35,984 nucleotides of DNA from Candidatus Peregrinibacteria bacterium GW2011_GWF2_43_17 (lineage in GTDB: Bacteria; Patescibacteriota; Gracilibacteria; UBA1369; UBA12470). Location: contig LCFW01000008.1 of assembly GCA_000999315.1 (NCBI GenBank), forward strand, positions 1 to 35,984. The letters are read 5' to 3'. The number at the start of each line of letters is the position of its first letter. Positions within the stretch are counted from its first letter, which is position 1. This document shows, in pieces, positions 25,402 to 32,088 of the stretch. The position numbers were made by a program, and so were the translations under genes. Under the pieces are notes generated by a model. It was not told the DNA's origin, ran no database searches, and saw only the letters and a program-made list of their open reading frames with translations.

Positions 25402-25722
25402 TTAAAATGAAAGAACCTTATCGCTCTCTTTTACCAAATCATGCAAGTCTTTCATCGTAGATATGGGGCATGTTTCCGAACCTTTCGATTGGCGGCTTTT
25501 CAAGCACGTGCCGCATGCGAAAATTTTGCCATTATTATCCAGGAAAGTTTTTGCTTGTTCTTTAATATTAAATTTTTCGCTGTCGAGTTTTTCATATTCA
25601 ACTCCCTTTGCAAGTAGAAATATTTTTACCGTATCATTTTCTTTAAGTGAAAAATTCGCGAATCGCAAGGCGTTCCATACCGTTTCGGCATCGTTAGAGT
25701 AAATGACGATTCCAAGTTTCAT
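25402..25722 (-). CDS. DsrE/DsrF-like small sulfurtransferase-family protein
   Basis: 106 residues. MKLGIVIYSNDAETVWNALRFANFSL with KIFLLAKGVEYEKL and a central IFACGTCLKSR fit the DsrE-like fold, where a Cys in this position carries sulfur or acts in redox relay. A later Cys occurs in SETCPIS. It is a cytoplasmic protein whose partner is unknown. It runs leftward toward the small ORF at 25389. Confidence 0.75.
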   Translation of the reverse strand: MKLGIVIYSNDAETVWNALRFANFSLKENDTVKIFLLAKGVEYEKLDSEKFNIKEQAKTFLDNNGKIFACGTCLKSRQSKGSETCPISTMKDLHDLVKESDKVLSF

Positions 25723-25776
25723 ATTTTTAGATTAATTCGGACTTATTGTAGCATGGCTCTATGTATTTTTGTTTTA

Positions 25777-26163
25777 TCATCTTCCCTTGGTGAAATTCTC
25801 TTTCGGTATGAATATTCTTGTATTCAGATAGGTCTCTATTTCTATGCCATCGTTTGTCCAGTTTGCGGTCGTGTCTTCCAAGTCTTTTTGGCTTGTTACA
25901 TATGGAGCCGGATAATTAAGCGTGTGGCCGTAAGTCGGGTCGGTTTCTTGAGCGACCAAAATAATGTATGTCGAACCTAAGGCTTGTTGTTGCTTGATGA
26001 TTGAAATGCAATACGGATCGTATGCTTCGTAGCTTATCTCGTCCGGTTGGCACAATTTGAAGACCTCTTCCGTTGATAGTGTAAGTCCGGCGGTTTGGAT
26101 GAAAATTGTTCCTGCCAGTATGAGCAAGAGGATGCTTTCAGCGATGATTATCAGTGTTTTCAT
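25777..26163 (-). CDS. membrane-anchored hypothetical protein
   Basis: 128 residues from the ATG at 26163; the frame extends to 26220 but MKTLIIIAESILLLILAGTIFI is a natural signal-anchor start. The remainder is an extracytoplasmic acidic domain with Cys in KLCQP and PYCIS. The family is not recognised. It lies alone between the DsrE-like and PQ-loop genes. Confidence 0.6.
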   Translation of the reverse strand: MKTLIIIAESILLLILAGTIFIQTAGLTLSTEEVFKLCQPDEISYEAYDPYCISIIKQQQALGSTYIILVAQETDPTYGHTLNYPAPYVTSQKDLEDTTANWTNDGIEIETYLNTRIFIPKENFTKGR

Positions 26164-26267
26164 TCTTCTATTGAGAGTGTTAGTTGTTTGAAATATAGTC
26201 TGTCGGAAAATACTGCGCAAGGTGGGGTCGATTTTTAGGGTTGTGTTTATGCGTGATGGACTGGCGG

Positions 26268-26537
26268 TTATTTGTATCTTTTTTTTGCATATAACAAATA
26301 AAATATAATAATTATATTAAACACATAATTAACATATAGCGGATAGTGGGTTATCCCTATCAGAATGTCGTCTGTAACGATATATGAGAAAGTTAATAAT
26401 TCTCCAAGTATCCAAAAGAGCAAGAATAACCATGAGAGATCCTCGGCTTTTTTGGTTTTCCATGTTTTGACTGCTTGCGGGACCGCGCATGTTGCAAATA
26501 AGAACGAGCCTATCCAACCTATGAAATGATGAGTCAT
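26268..26537 (-). CDS. PQ-loop (SemiSWEET-like) membrane protein
   Basis: 89 residues with three membrane helices, the size of SemiSWEET half-transporters. The first helix ends in the PQ motif (FATCAVPQAVKTWKTKKAEDLSW), and GELLTFSYIVTDD and YVNYVFNIIIIFYLLY follow. SemiSWEETs transport small sugars as dimers; the substrate here is unknown. Its ATG overlaps the stop of a small upstream ORF (ATGA). Confidence 0.85.
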   Translation of the reverse strand: MTHHFIGWIGSFLFATCAVPQAVKTWKTKKAEDLSWLFLLFWILGELLTFSYIVTDDILIGITHYPLYVNYVFNIIIIFYLLYAKKRYK

Positions 26538-26647
26538 GTTGATTGCCTAGTTGTCTCTAAGATGGAAATCGCAATTATTATCAGGGTTACAATTATGCCG
26601 CCAATTATAAATTTTATTCTCGCAGTTTTTTTTGTTCCCGTGACCAT
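26534..26647 (-). CDS. 37-residue single-pass membrane peptide coupled to the PQ-loop gene
   Basis: The frame MVTGTKKTARIKFIIGG... ends ...SILETTRQST. It has a basic N-terminus and one hydrophobic helix of about 20 residues. Its TGA stop overlaps the PQ-loop ATG as ATGA, a typical sign of translational coupling, which is the main reason to call it. The same frame is open further upstream without another ATG. The function is unknown. Confidence 0.4.
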   Translation of the reverse strand: MVTGTKKTARIKFIIGGIIVTLIIIAISILETTRQST

Positions 26648-26827
26648 ATTTATGTCGAGTGTATTCCAAAGTTTGTTTTTTGTATCGATTTTGGTTCGGC
26701 AACTACTACTTTAGTTTAATAATTGCCGATTTTTTCGTTCCATATAAATAAGCAGAAGAAATCGGTAAAACCTTTTCCAGTTTTTCAATAATCTTTTGGT
26801 ATTTTTTGTGGCATAGTAATTAAATTT

Positions 26828-26953
26828 TAATAACGTCTGTGGTTAACTGAAGCGTGGTAGTGGTAAAATCTTACCATCACTACCGTATTTCAGCGAGAGC
26901 TTGTGTGTGCGAAGCCGACCAAAAGAACCCGAACCGCATATACGTTGTTAGCC
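26828..26953 (-). repeat. attC-like site A (distal, degenerate)
   Basis: Left box TAATAAC is poor; the right box is GTTAGCC (26947-26953). The inner palindrome 26853-26866 / 26871-26885 with the TAAAAT motif is preserved, but the outer arms (left GTGGTTAACTG, right CGCATATACG) do not pair. The right arm resembles that of site K (GCGAAGCCGACCAAAAGAACC). Confidence 0.65.
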
Positions 26954-26961
26954 GATGTATT

Positions 26962-27183
26962 TTATTTTCTTCGGTCGAATAAACTTGCGATGGGAGCTTC
27001 ATCACCATCTTCTTCTGGTTCTTGGTCTTCAGGATCTTTCCCCTCAACTTGCTCTATAAGATATCGAACGCCCATAGTGAGACCATCAAGTTCTCCATGG
27101 CCACTTGCTGTTTCTACCGTTCTTCCATCTTCAGCTAGATATTCACCTTTATTTGACGGATCATCAATTGGTAGTGGGTTCAT
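26962..27183 (-). CDS. cassette 10: small acidic hypothetical protein
   Basis: 73 residues from the ATG at 27183 (MNPLPIDDPSNKGEY...); the frame extends to 27240 but TTAAC lies 9 nt before this ATG as in the other cassette genes. The C-terminal half is very acidic (QVEGKDPEDQEPEEDGDEAP) and ends ASLFDRRK. The family is unknown. It lies between site A and the truncated site at 27252, with matching A/T-rich inverted ends (GTATTTTATTT / AAATAAAATAT). Confidence 0.6.
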   Translation of the reverse strand: MNPLPIDDPSNKGEYLAEDGRTVETASGHGELDGLTMGVRYLIEQVEGKDPEDQEPEEDGDEAPIASLFDRRK

Positions 27184-27251
27184 TTTAAAGGGGTTAATAA
27201 TTTGGCAAGACATTTTTGCGCTAATTTGCGAATGTGTCAAATAAAATATTC

Positions 27252-27264
27252 ACTTAACGTTCCA
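27252..27264. repeat. truncated attC remnant
   Basis: ACTTAAC (27252-27258) is a perfect RYYYAAC box followed by GTTCCA, as at the start of sites E and F, but the next site begins 6 nt later. Only the first edge of a site remains, so a deletion removed the rest and its cassette. Confidence 0.55.
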
Positions 27265-27382
27265 GGCTAACGTCCATGAATAACTGAAGTTTGGTGGCGG
27301 TAAAATTTGGAGCGGAGAGACATATCGCCGCCAAATTTGGGAGAGCGAACGGAGTGAGTGAACCAGTTATTCATTGTTAGCG
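27265..27382 (-). repeat. attC-like site B
   Basis: GGCTAAC (27265-27271) and GTTAGCG (27376-27382) bound it. Outer stem 27276-27286 / 27364-27374 (11 bp), inner stem 27290-27299 / 27326-27335, TAAAAT at 27301-27306. The 3' side has an unpaired purine-rich stretch (GGGAGAGCGAACGGAGTGAG). Confidence 0.85.
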
Positions 27383-27387
27383 GATAG

Positions 27388-28113
27388 TTGGGCTGTTTTT
27401 ACTTATTCAGCAAACTGGATTGTTTGAATTACATTTTGAGCATCATCGTTGCTATTCACAACTTGAATCTCAAAAATATGGTTATTCACTTCCAAGTAAT
27501 ACTTCACAACCTCATAGCCGATTTCTGTGCCATAAGTTATTGTTTTTGCTTCAACTCCGTTAATATCCTGCGTACCTTCCGAATATGGGAGAACATCACA
27601 TTCGGTGTTTGGATATGGTGCTGCTACACAGTTTTCTTTTGCATCAGTCAGTGTTTCACTATATGCAGTCATTAAATCAGTATCTAGAACCCGAATGAAA
27701 AACCCCTCTGTCCAATAGGAACCGAGTGATGCATACTCTGTTTCTTGCCCTACCCATATGGTACTTTCGTCTTCAGTGCCGTCGTTATCGTAACCTTCTG
27801 TAAGAACTTGAAAATTGTCTAAAAGATCCAATGAATAACCATATTTTTCATTTACGTAATCACCTTCAAGCGTGGTATTTTCTTCATCTTCTATAGATTG
27901 CATGTCATTTTTTAGGTCTTCATTTTCAGTTTGTAATACTTCAACTGCATCCTGAAGAGATTCAAGTTGTGATTGTTGCCAAAAATAAACTCCACCTCCA
28001 ACGATGATGGCGGTGAGTAGGATTGTTAGCAACGTGGCTAATGTTTTGTTCATACTTTTTGAGTTAAATGCTAAATGGATTATATGTAAAATTGCTGGAT
28101 AAAAACAGCCCAA
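27388..28113. repeat. inverted repeats bounding cassette 9
   Basis: TTGGGCTGTTTTTA (27388-27401) is perfectly complementary to TAAAAACAGCCCAA (28100-28113). The similarity extends out to the R boxes (GTTAGCGGATAG versus the complement of ATTTCAGCTAAC). Confidence 0.85.
27403..28053 (-). CDS. cassette 9: membrane-anchored protein with coiled coil and extracytoplasmic domain
   Basis: 216 residues from the ATG at 28053 (MNKTLATLLTILLTAIIVGG); the longer frame to 28113 runs into cassette-end DNA, and TTAAC lies 9 nt before 28053. One N-terminal membrane helix is followed by a short coiled coil (QLESLQDAVEVLQTENEDLK) and an acidic folded domain with two Cys (ENCVAAP, TECDVLP). The family is unrecognised; it resembles PsbP/lipoprotein-like domains only in general shape. 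It is bounded by a perfect 14-bp inverted repeat. Confidence 0.7.
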   Translation of the reverse strand: MNKTLATLLTILLTAIIVGGGVYFWQQSQLESLQDAVEVLQTENEDLKNDMQSIEDEENTTLEGDYVNEKYGYSLDLLDNFQVLTEGYDNDGTEDESTIWVGQETEYASLGSYWTEGFFIRVLDTDLMTAYSETLTDAKENCVAAPYPNTECDVLPYSEGTQDINGVEAKTITYGTEIGYEVVKYYLEVNNHIFEIQVVNSNDDAQNVIQTIQFAE

Positions 28114-28117
28114 TTTC

Positions 28118-28257
28118 AGCTAACGTCGGCGCATATAAGAAGAAATGCGAAACGAGTTGAGGTGGTATAATTTGTGCGGAGCACTACCACCGAAAACGAG
28201 TGTAGCATTTTTTGCGTGAACGACCAAAGGGAGTGAACCTTATATGCGCTGTTAGGC
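28118..28257 (-). repeat. attC-like site C
   Basis: AGCTAAC (28118-28124) and a perfect GTTAGGC (28251-28257). Outer stem 28129-28139 / 28239-28249 (11 bp, perfect). The inner part pairs GGTGGTA with TACCACC; TATAAT at 28166-28171 is preceded by TGG, giving a full extended -10 sequence; tip hairpin GTGC-GGA-GCAC. Confidence 0.85.
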
Positions 28258-28604
28258 GCAGTGGTTATTTACTTTTTAAAACTTTAATTTCATTATCGTA
28301 TTTCTGAAGTATTTCAGGTATTTCATTTTTAATTTTCATTGATTTAATCATTGGAACGGCAAGTACAATGATAACGATAATAAAAACTCCAATAGAATAT
28401 AAAGGTTGATTATCGTAAATTGCTAAAAAAACGAAAATACTTGCCGCAAGAATATATTGAAGAGAAATACGAATGGCTTTACTAAAATTTGCTTTTTTTG
28501 TCATCAATACCTTAAATAATTCTCTTTCTCTTTCAGATAATTTGTCATCGATTTGAGATTTCATAATTATTAAGGTTAATAATATTTAGACCATTGCGCC
28601 TAAC
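28251..28604. repeat. inverted repeats bounding cassette 8
   Basis: GTTAGGCGCAGTGGT (28251-28265) and ACCATTGCGCCTAAC (28590-28604) are complementary at 14 of 15 positions, including both R boxes. Confidence 0.8.
28265..28564 (-). CDS. cassette 8: small two-helix membrane protein
   Basis: 99 residues. A charged N-terminus (SERERELFKVLMTKKANFSK) is followed by two membrane segments (about 32-50 and 55-71) and a Lys-rich tail (NEIPEILQKYDNEIKVLKSK). The family is unknown. TTAAC lies 10 nt before the ATG. It fills its cassette almost completely. Confidence 0.7.
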   Translation of the reverse strand: MKSQIDDKLSERERELFKVLMTKKANFSKAIRISLQYILAASIFVFLAIYDNQPLYSIGVFIIVIIVLAVPMIKSMKIKNEIPEILQKYDNEIKVLKSK

Positions 28605-28710
28605 GTTCCGGAATAACAGAAGTTGTGCAGGTGTATAATAGCCGAAGGCTGGCACCTGCACAATTTGAGTGAAGCTCTGCAAGAGCTGAACCTGTTATTC
28701 CGTGTTAGCC
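28598..28710 (-). repeat. attC-like site E
   Basis: Perfect GCCTAAC (28598-28604) and GTTAGCC (28704-28710). Outer stem 28609-28619 / 28692-28702 (11 bp, perfect) and inner stem 28623-28633 / 28653-28663 (11 bp, perfect). TATAAT at 28634-28639, tip hairpin AGCC-GAA-GGCT, and a side hairpin AGCTC-TGCAA-GAGCT in the 3' arm. This is the clearest example in the array. Confidence 0.92.
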
Positions 28711-29775
28711 GACCCGAGCCGAAGGCGAGAGCGTAGCGTGGTCGGAGGGAGCGAAGCGACTGAAGACGTACATTTTCACTATTCCCAATGCCGCGATCGC
28801 TTTTCACTTGTTTGGGTGAATTGATTCAATCATGCGAGGGGCAAGAGGGGGTTAGGGGGTGAATTGCCCCGATCAAACCTTTACAAGGTTCTATAAATAT
28901 GTTTCTATACCCTCCTAACATTCAACCATGACAAGACTTGATTTAGCTGCGGAAAATTATGATGACATCCCCTTACATGCTGAGGTTGTAGTCGATGCTT
29001 TGTGCTCGCCAATTCAGTGCGAATCACATGATGGCGAAGTTTTGGAAGTCACTTTGGAGCCACCATTTAGATATCTGGGGGTTGGCAGAGATAAGGTTGT
29101 CGTTTCTGGTTTGGTTCATGGTTTGGATGCGATTGTTGGTGAGTTTGATGCTGTAAATGCTGCTATAGCCCTTGCTCGAAAAAACCATAATGCTCTGGGG
29201 TTTTTGAGTAGCAGTCTGCATGGTTACAGACGGCTAAGGGAACACGTCCCTACTGCGCCTACTTATACTTGGTATTTAGCATCGAAAGATGAACAATTCC
29301 TTGTAATGCCAAATTTGACTAAATATGGTGCAGTTGTTACTGCACAAAATGATCGGATTTTATCCCCAGAGAAAACTGCAAGATTGGAAGCAGCATTTGA
29401 TGACCTTATGGAACAATTAATAAGATTTATTGATGAGTTACCTGCTGGTCTTGTGATTACATTTGACACTTATTTTGCAGTTCTTGAAGAAGCCTCTAGC
29501 CGTTTGTTTTTGGGGGATTTTGATAATACGGCGATTCAATACTCGGGCGATAATTTTCCAGCAGGTCATACTGCTGCTCAGAATCGTAGGCAGGCAGAAC
29601 ATTGGATTGAGTGTATTCAATCTTACCTTCCAACCCCTCGTAATACTTATGACTTTCAATGTTGGGTTCATCAAGATGAACTTCCCCCCCTCTAAAAAAT
29701 AATCAATTCATCCAAACAGGAATACGAAAAGCGGAGTGGCAAAAAAGGAATAGGTAAAAATGTATGTCGGCTAAC
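28704..29775. repeat. inverted repeats bounding cassette 7, with a 55-nt insertion in one arm
   Basis: GTTAGCCGAC (28704-28713) resumes after a 55-nt insertion (28714-28768) as TACATTTT...TTTGGGTGAATTGATT (28769 to about 28825). The partner is about 29700-29775. The inner AATTGATT/AATCAATT region and the TACATTTT/AAAATGTA region are both conserved. The insertion is rich in GCGAAGCGA-type sequence. Confidence 0.75.
28928..29695 (+). CDS. cassette 7: hypothetical soluble protein, opposite orientation
   Basis: 255 residues, no family recognised. It looks like a globular cytoplasmic protein without signal or membrane segments; notable stretches are LEPPFRYLGVGRDKVVVSG, TYTWYLASKDEQFLVMPNL and RLFLGDFDNTAIQYSGDNFP. 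It is one of two cassette genes reading toward the recombinase. A ~100-nt leader precedes it, including a hairpin (GGGGCAA ... TTGCCCC) with G-runs in the loop. CTAAC lies 8 nt before the ATG. Confidence 0.7.
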   Translation: MTRLDLAAENYDDIPLHAEVVVDALCSPIQCESHDGEVLEVTLEPPFRYLGVGRDKVVVSGLVHGLDAIVGEFDAVNAAIALARKNHNALGFLSSSLHGYRRLREHVPTAPTYTWYLASKDEQFLVMPNLTKYGAVVTAQNDRILSPEKTARLEAAFDDLMEQLIRFIDELPAGLVITFDTYFAVLEEASSRLFLGDFDNTAIQYSGDNFPAGHTAAQNRRQAEHWIECIQSYLPTPRNTYDFQCWVHQDELPPL

Positions 29776-29889
29776 GTTCCGCACTTTGCGATGTTTGGCG
29801 CTGGTACAATTTTAGCACGCAGTGCTACACCAGCGCCAAATATGGGCGCAGCGACCAAAGGGAGCGAAGCCGCAAAGTGCGTGTTAGCT
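29769..29889 (-). repeat. attC-like site F
   Basis: GGCTAAC (29769-29775) and GTTAGCT (29883-29889). Outer stem 29780-29790 / 29871-29881 (11 bp, perfect), inner stem 29794-29804 / 29830-29840 (11 bp, perfect), TACAAT at 29805-29810, tip hairpin AGCAC-GCA-GTGCT. The 3' arm holds GCGACCAAAGGGAGCGAAGC. Confidence 0.92.
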
Positions 29890-29893
29890 GATG

Positions 29894-30466
29894 TAAGCCA
29901 AGCCTTTTATTAGTCGATTATTCCTAAATCTCTTGTAGCCTGAATTGTAGCTGCTTTTAGCTCATCAAAAACTTTTGCTCTCTCTATTTTAAACCTAGCC
30001 TCGATTTCTAGGGTTTCATCTGTAGCGTCTGGCCTATCTTTTTTCAGAAGTGATGCTACTTTGCCAACTTTCCATTCTTCATAAGCTTTATCTCTTGCCC
30101 AGTCAAAAGCGATACTGAACGCATCATTATGGTATTGTAAATAATTTGGCAACCATTCTCCCTCTTGTTTAGGGAACAATTGATTCAAACGTTGCCTAAC
30201 ATCGTCGAATGGTATTTTTTTACTAAAGTCATATCCATTTGCCATAATTACTCTGCATAATAGATATTTTGCTGAAAAAAGTAGGCCTCTACTTTGTAAA
30301 TCGGCATCAGATAATTCTTGCTTTAATTCTTCTAAAATAGGGTCTGAATTTTGTGTGCTTTGGTCTTCACGAGGAGTGTTCATAAATTTAAATGGTTAAA
30401 TTGTTTACAAAGGGAAGAATAATAGACACAAAATTCAGAAATTGCAAATTTAAAAGGCTTGGCTTA
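29894..30466. repeat. perfect 16-bp inverted repeats bounding cassette 6
   Basis: TAAGCCAAGCCTTTTA (29894-29909) and TAAAAGGCTTGGCTTA (30451-30466) are exact complements. The left arm abuts the stop codon of the cassette gene. Confidence 0.92.
29910..30383 (-). CDS. cassette 6: hypothetical helical protein
   Basis: 157 residues with high charge and predicted helices, no signal or membrane segment. Trp/Tyr-rich middle (EGEWLPNYLQYHNDAFSIAF, WARDKAYEEWKVG) and a helical C-terminus (IERAKVFDELKAATIQATRD). The family is unknown. TTAAC lies 11 nt before the ATG. Confidence 0.75.
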   Translation of the reverse strand: MNTPREDQSTQNSDPILEELKQELSDADLQSRGLLFSAKYLLCRVIMANGYDFSKKIPFDDVRQRLNQLFPKQEGEWLPNYLQYHNDAFSIAFDWARDKAYEEWKVGKVASLLKKDRPDATDETLEIEARFKIERAKVFDELKAATIQATRDLGIID

Positions 30467-30470
30467 TTTC

Positions 30471-30566
30471 GGCTAATGTTCGCGTATATCTGATGTCCGA
30501 GTTTTGCGAGGATATGGGCGAAGGCTTGCCGTTAGGCAAACCGTAGCCAGATATACGCTGTTATCG
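30471..30566 (-). repeat. attC-like site G (short variant)
   Basis: Boxes GGCTAAT (30471-30477) and GTTATCG (30560-30566) are both off consensus. Outer stem 30482-30492 / 30548-30558 is a perfect 11 bp. The inner stem is reduced (ATGTCC/GGATAT) and there is no TANAAT motif. A side hairpin TTGCC-GTTA-GGCAA lies in the 3' arm. Confidence 0.75.
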
Positions 30567-31049
30567 GATGTAATCAAGAATTTTTAATTCGCCGATTTTA
30601 GGCGAATTTTAATCAGGGCAGATTTATTTTTGTTTTTCTATGGAATCTTCTAATTCATCCATTTCCTTCATAATTGCCTGATAAAGCTCGTTCCTTTGCT
30701 CATTCCATGCTTGCATTCGAGCGGATTCAAAGTTTTCAAATGCTTCTTCTACATATCCAGCTTCAAAATATAAACGCGCTCGCCGAAGATTAAATTGGAT
30801 TGGCGCCTCGGGATCGGTTGATTTTTCAACCATTTGTTCCTGTTCGCGCGTCCAACTATCTAAAAATTCTTTGGTTTCGGGGTCTTCCGTCCTTTTTTCT
30901 TTCAGTAGCCGAACTAATTGTTGCTCGGGGTTCTCCTTGGTTTCAAATTTTTGTTCTTTTTCCATCATATATTTAGAGTTAATAATAAATTTGCCCTGAT
31001 TAATTTTGCTCAGCAGAGCAAAAAAGAATTTTTGATTATTTCCGATAAC
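30560..31049. repeat. about 70-bp inverted repeats bounding cassette 5
   Basis: The region from 30560 to about 30631 is complementary, with few gaps, to about 30981-31049. The best block is TTAATCAGGGCAGATTTATT (from 30609) against 30981-31003 (21 of 23 positions over the longer block). Both outer ends carry the GTTATCGG / CCGATAAC R-box edges. Confidence 0.85.
30624..30968 (-). CDS. cassette 5: small charged helical protein, possibly TPR-like
   Basis: 114 residues from the ATG at 30968 (a second ATG follows at 30965); the longer frame to 31091 runs into site H and is not credible. Highly charged (EKEQKFETKENPEQQ) with a helix-turn-helix repeat pattern ARLYFEAGYVEEAFENFESA reminiscent of one TPR unit. 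No membrane segment. TTAAC lies 9 nt before the ATG. Confidence 0.7.
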   Translation of the reverse strand: MMEKEQKFETKENPEQQLVRLLKEKRTEDPETKEFLDSWTREQEQMVEKSTDPEAPIQFNLRRARLYFEAGYVEEAFENFESARMQAWNEQRNELYQAIMKEMDELEDSIEKQK

Positions 31050-31168
31050 GTCCGAGACTAGGCGATGTTGTTGCGCGGTAAAATATGCCACGAAGTGGCT
31101 AACCGTGCAACAATATGGGAGAACGAAGGAGCGAAGCGACTGAGTGAACCGCCTAGTCTCTGTTGTGT
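31043..31168 (-). repeat. attC-like site H
   Basis: CGATAAC (31043-31049) and GTTGTGT (31162-31168). Outer stem 31054-31064 / 31150-31160 (11 bp, perfect). The inner stem TTGTTGCGCGGT pairs with ACCGTGCAACAA; TAAAAT at 31079-31084; tip hairpin GCCAC-GAA-GTGGC; 3' arm GAACGAAGGAGCGAAGCGAC. Confidence 0.9.
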
Positions 31169-31572
31169 GATGTAAAAATAAGTGCGATTAAACTGGGTTT
31201 GCTTCAATACTAATAACTCCTTGTGAATCTATTAATCTTTCCAAGTGTTCTTGGATGCTGTCTAAAGCTTCACTAATTGACAAACCCTGTTTAATCCGTG
31301 CTCGAAAAGTGCTGACCCAACGGTCTACTAAAGGTTCGAGATTACTTTCTAAGGCTGCTTCTATTTGTGCTCGTGTACTTTCATCAAGGATAATTTGATC
31401 TTCCGGAGTATGGTAGCCCTCTGACAATTCTATTGTTGTATCTGCTTTTGGCATTCTTTCTTCAAGCAATTTTCGAGCACCATCTACAGTGTAATGTTCT
31501 TGCATTAACATAATTTTTTTAAAGTTAGTTTATAGGGGATCACTTATAGCACTTATTTTTATTTCATACAAC
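31162..31572. repeat. inverted repeats bounding cassette 4
   Basis: 31162-31185 and 31549-31572 (24 bp each) are complementary at about 20 positions, with the block AAAAATAAGTGC / GCACTTATTTTT exact. Both include the R boxes GTTGTGT and ATACAAC. Confidence 0.88.
31188..31511 (-). CDS. cassette 4: small hypothetical helical protein
   Basis: 107 residues; acidic, helical, no signal or membrane segment (YTVDGARKLLEERMPKAD at the N-terminus, GLSISEALDSIQEHLERLID at the C-terminus). The family is unknown. CTAAC lies 12 nt before the first ATG; another in-frame ATG is two codons later. Confidence 0.7.
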   Translation of the reverse strand: MLMQEHYTVDGARKLLEERMPKADTTIELSEGYHTPEDQIILDESTRAQIEAALESNLEPLVDRWVSTFRARIKQGLSISEALDSIQEHLERLIDSQGVISIEANPV

Positions 31573-31685
31573 GCCTGCAGTATAAACGAATTTTGACGGC
31601 GGTACAATGTGCCCGAAAGGGCAGACCGCCGGCAAAGTTGGGAGAGCGAAGTGCAACGAGCGAACCGTTTATGCTGCTGTTATGT
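31566..31685 (-). repeat. attC-like site I
   Basis: ATACAAC (31566-31572) and GTTATGT (31679-31685), both off consensus. Outer stem 31578-31588 / 31666-31676 (one G-T pair), inner stem around GACGGCGG / CCGCCGGC, TACAAT at 31603-31608, tip hairpin TGCCC-GAAA-GGGCA. Confidence 0.82.
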
Positions 31686-31866
31686 GACCCGACCGACAGG
31701 GAGAGCGCAGCGAGGCCGAGCGACTGAAAGGAGCGAAGGAGTTTTCACGAGCTTTCAGGATGACGAAGGAAGCAGGGCAGGAGTTTTTGACGACTTTTTG
31801 AGAATTTACAGTTTTAAAAATGCCTCAGCCTTCCTGAGGATTACCTGTAAAGTGAGTGGAAATTTC
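31686..31866. other. cassette 3: about 180 bp with no credible gene
   Basis: Between sites I and J there is no open frame confined to the cassette longer than about 13 codons. It holds a GCGAAGCGA-type purine-rich block (31689-31740), a small perfect hairpin CCTCAG-CCTTC-CTGAGG (around 31822-31838) and short matching ends (GTTATGTGA / TCATATAAC). It could encode a structured RNA or be a decayed cassette. Confidence 0.6.
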
Positions 31867-32009
31867 ATATAACGTCCGCGCGTAGCCGATGTTTGCTGGT
31901 TGTATAATATACTGCGGAGCAGTTAACAACCAGCAAATATGGGTGAGGGTTTTCAGGCTGCGCGAAGCCAGCCGATCAGAAAACCCGAACCGGCTACGCG
32001 CTGTTAGGC
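31867..32009 (-). repeat. attC-like site J
   Basis: ATATAAC (31867-31873) and a perfect GTTAGGC (32003-32009). Outer stem 31878-31888 / 31991-32001 (11 bp, perfect), inner stem 31892-31903 / 31926-31937 (12 bp, perfect), TATAAT at 31903-31908, tip hairpin ACTGC-GGA-GCAGT. The 3' arm folds into its own two-tier hairpin: GGGTTTTC/GAAAACCC around GGCTG/CAGCC. Confidence 0.9.
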
Positions 32010-32035
32010 GCCAGCTGTAGCGAAGCGAAAGCGGG

Positions 32036-32064
32036 TTGCGCTTTTTCTTTTTCTGTGTTATTGT
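32036..32064 (+). promoter_or_regulatory. candidate promoter inside cassette 2
   Basis: TTGCGC (32036-32041), 17 nt, TATTGT (32059-32064) with TGT just upstream. It lies 24 nt before the biuret-hydrolase-like gene, which may therefore be expressed independently of any array promoter. The -35 box overlaps the cassette inverted repeat. Confidence 0.4.
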
Positions 32065-32088
32065 AACTTCCTTTTAAGTAAGCGGCTT

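Noticed and set aside
26526-26714. Rightward 62-codon hydrophobic frame
   Set aside because: It is antisense to the PQ-loop start and to the short membrane frame that overlaps it as ATGA; no start signal was seen.
28586-28807. Leftward 73-codon frame over site E
   Set aside because: It spans the attC stems and the 55-nt insert, with no start signal.
28832-28865. G-quadruplex in the leader of the 28928 gene
   Set aside because: Only three good G-runs are present; a simple hairpin (GGGGCAA/TTGCCCC) explains the sequence as well.
30531-30537. A second GTTAGGC core box inside site G
   Set aside because: It lies in the loop of a small side hairpin (TTGCC/GGCAA) and has no partner box; the flanking boxes bound the unit better.
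31609-31872. Rightward 87-codon frame over site I and cassette 3
   Set aside because: Much of it translates the attC palindrome and purine-rich block; the composition is Arg-rich and unlike a real protein.
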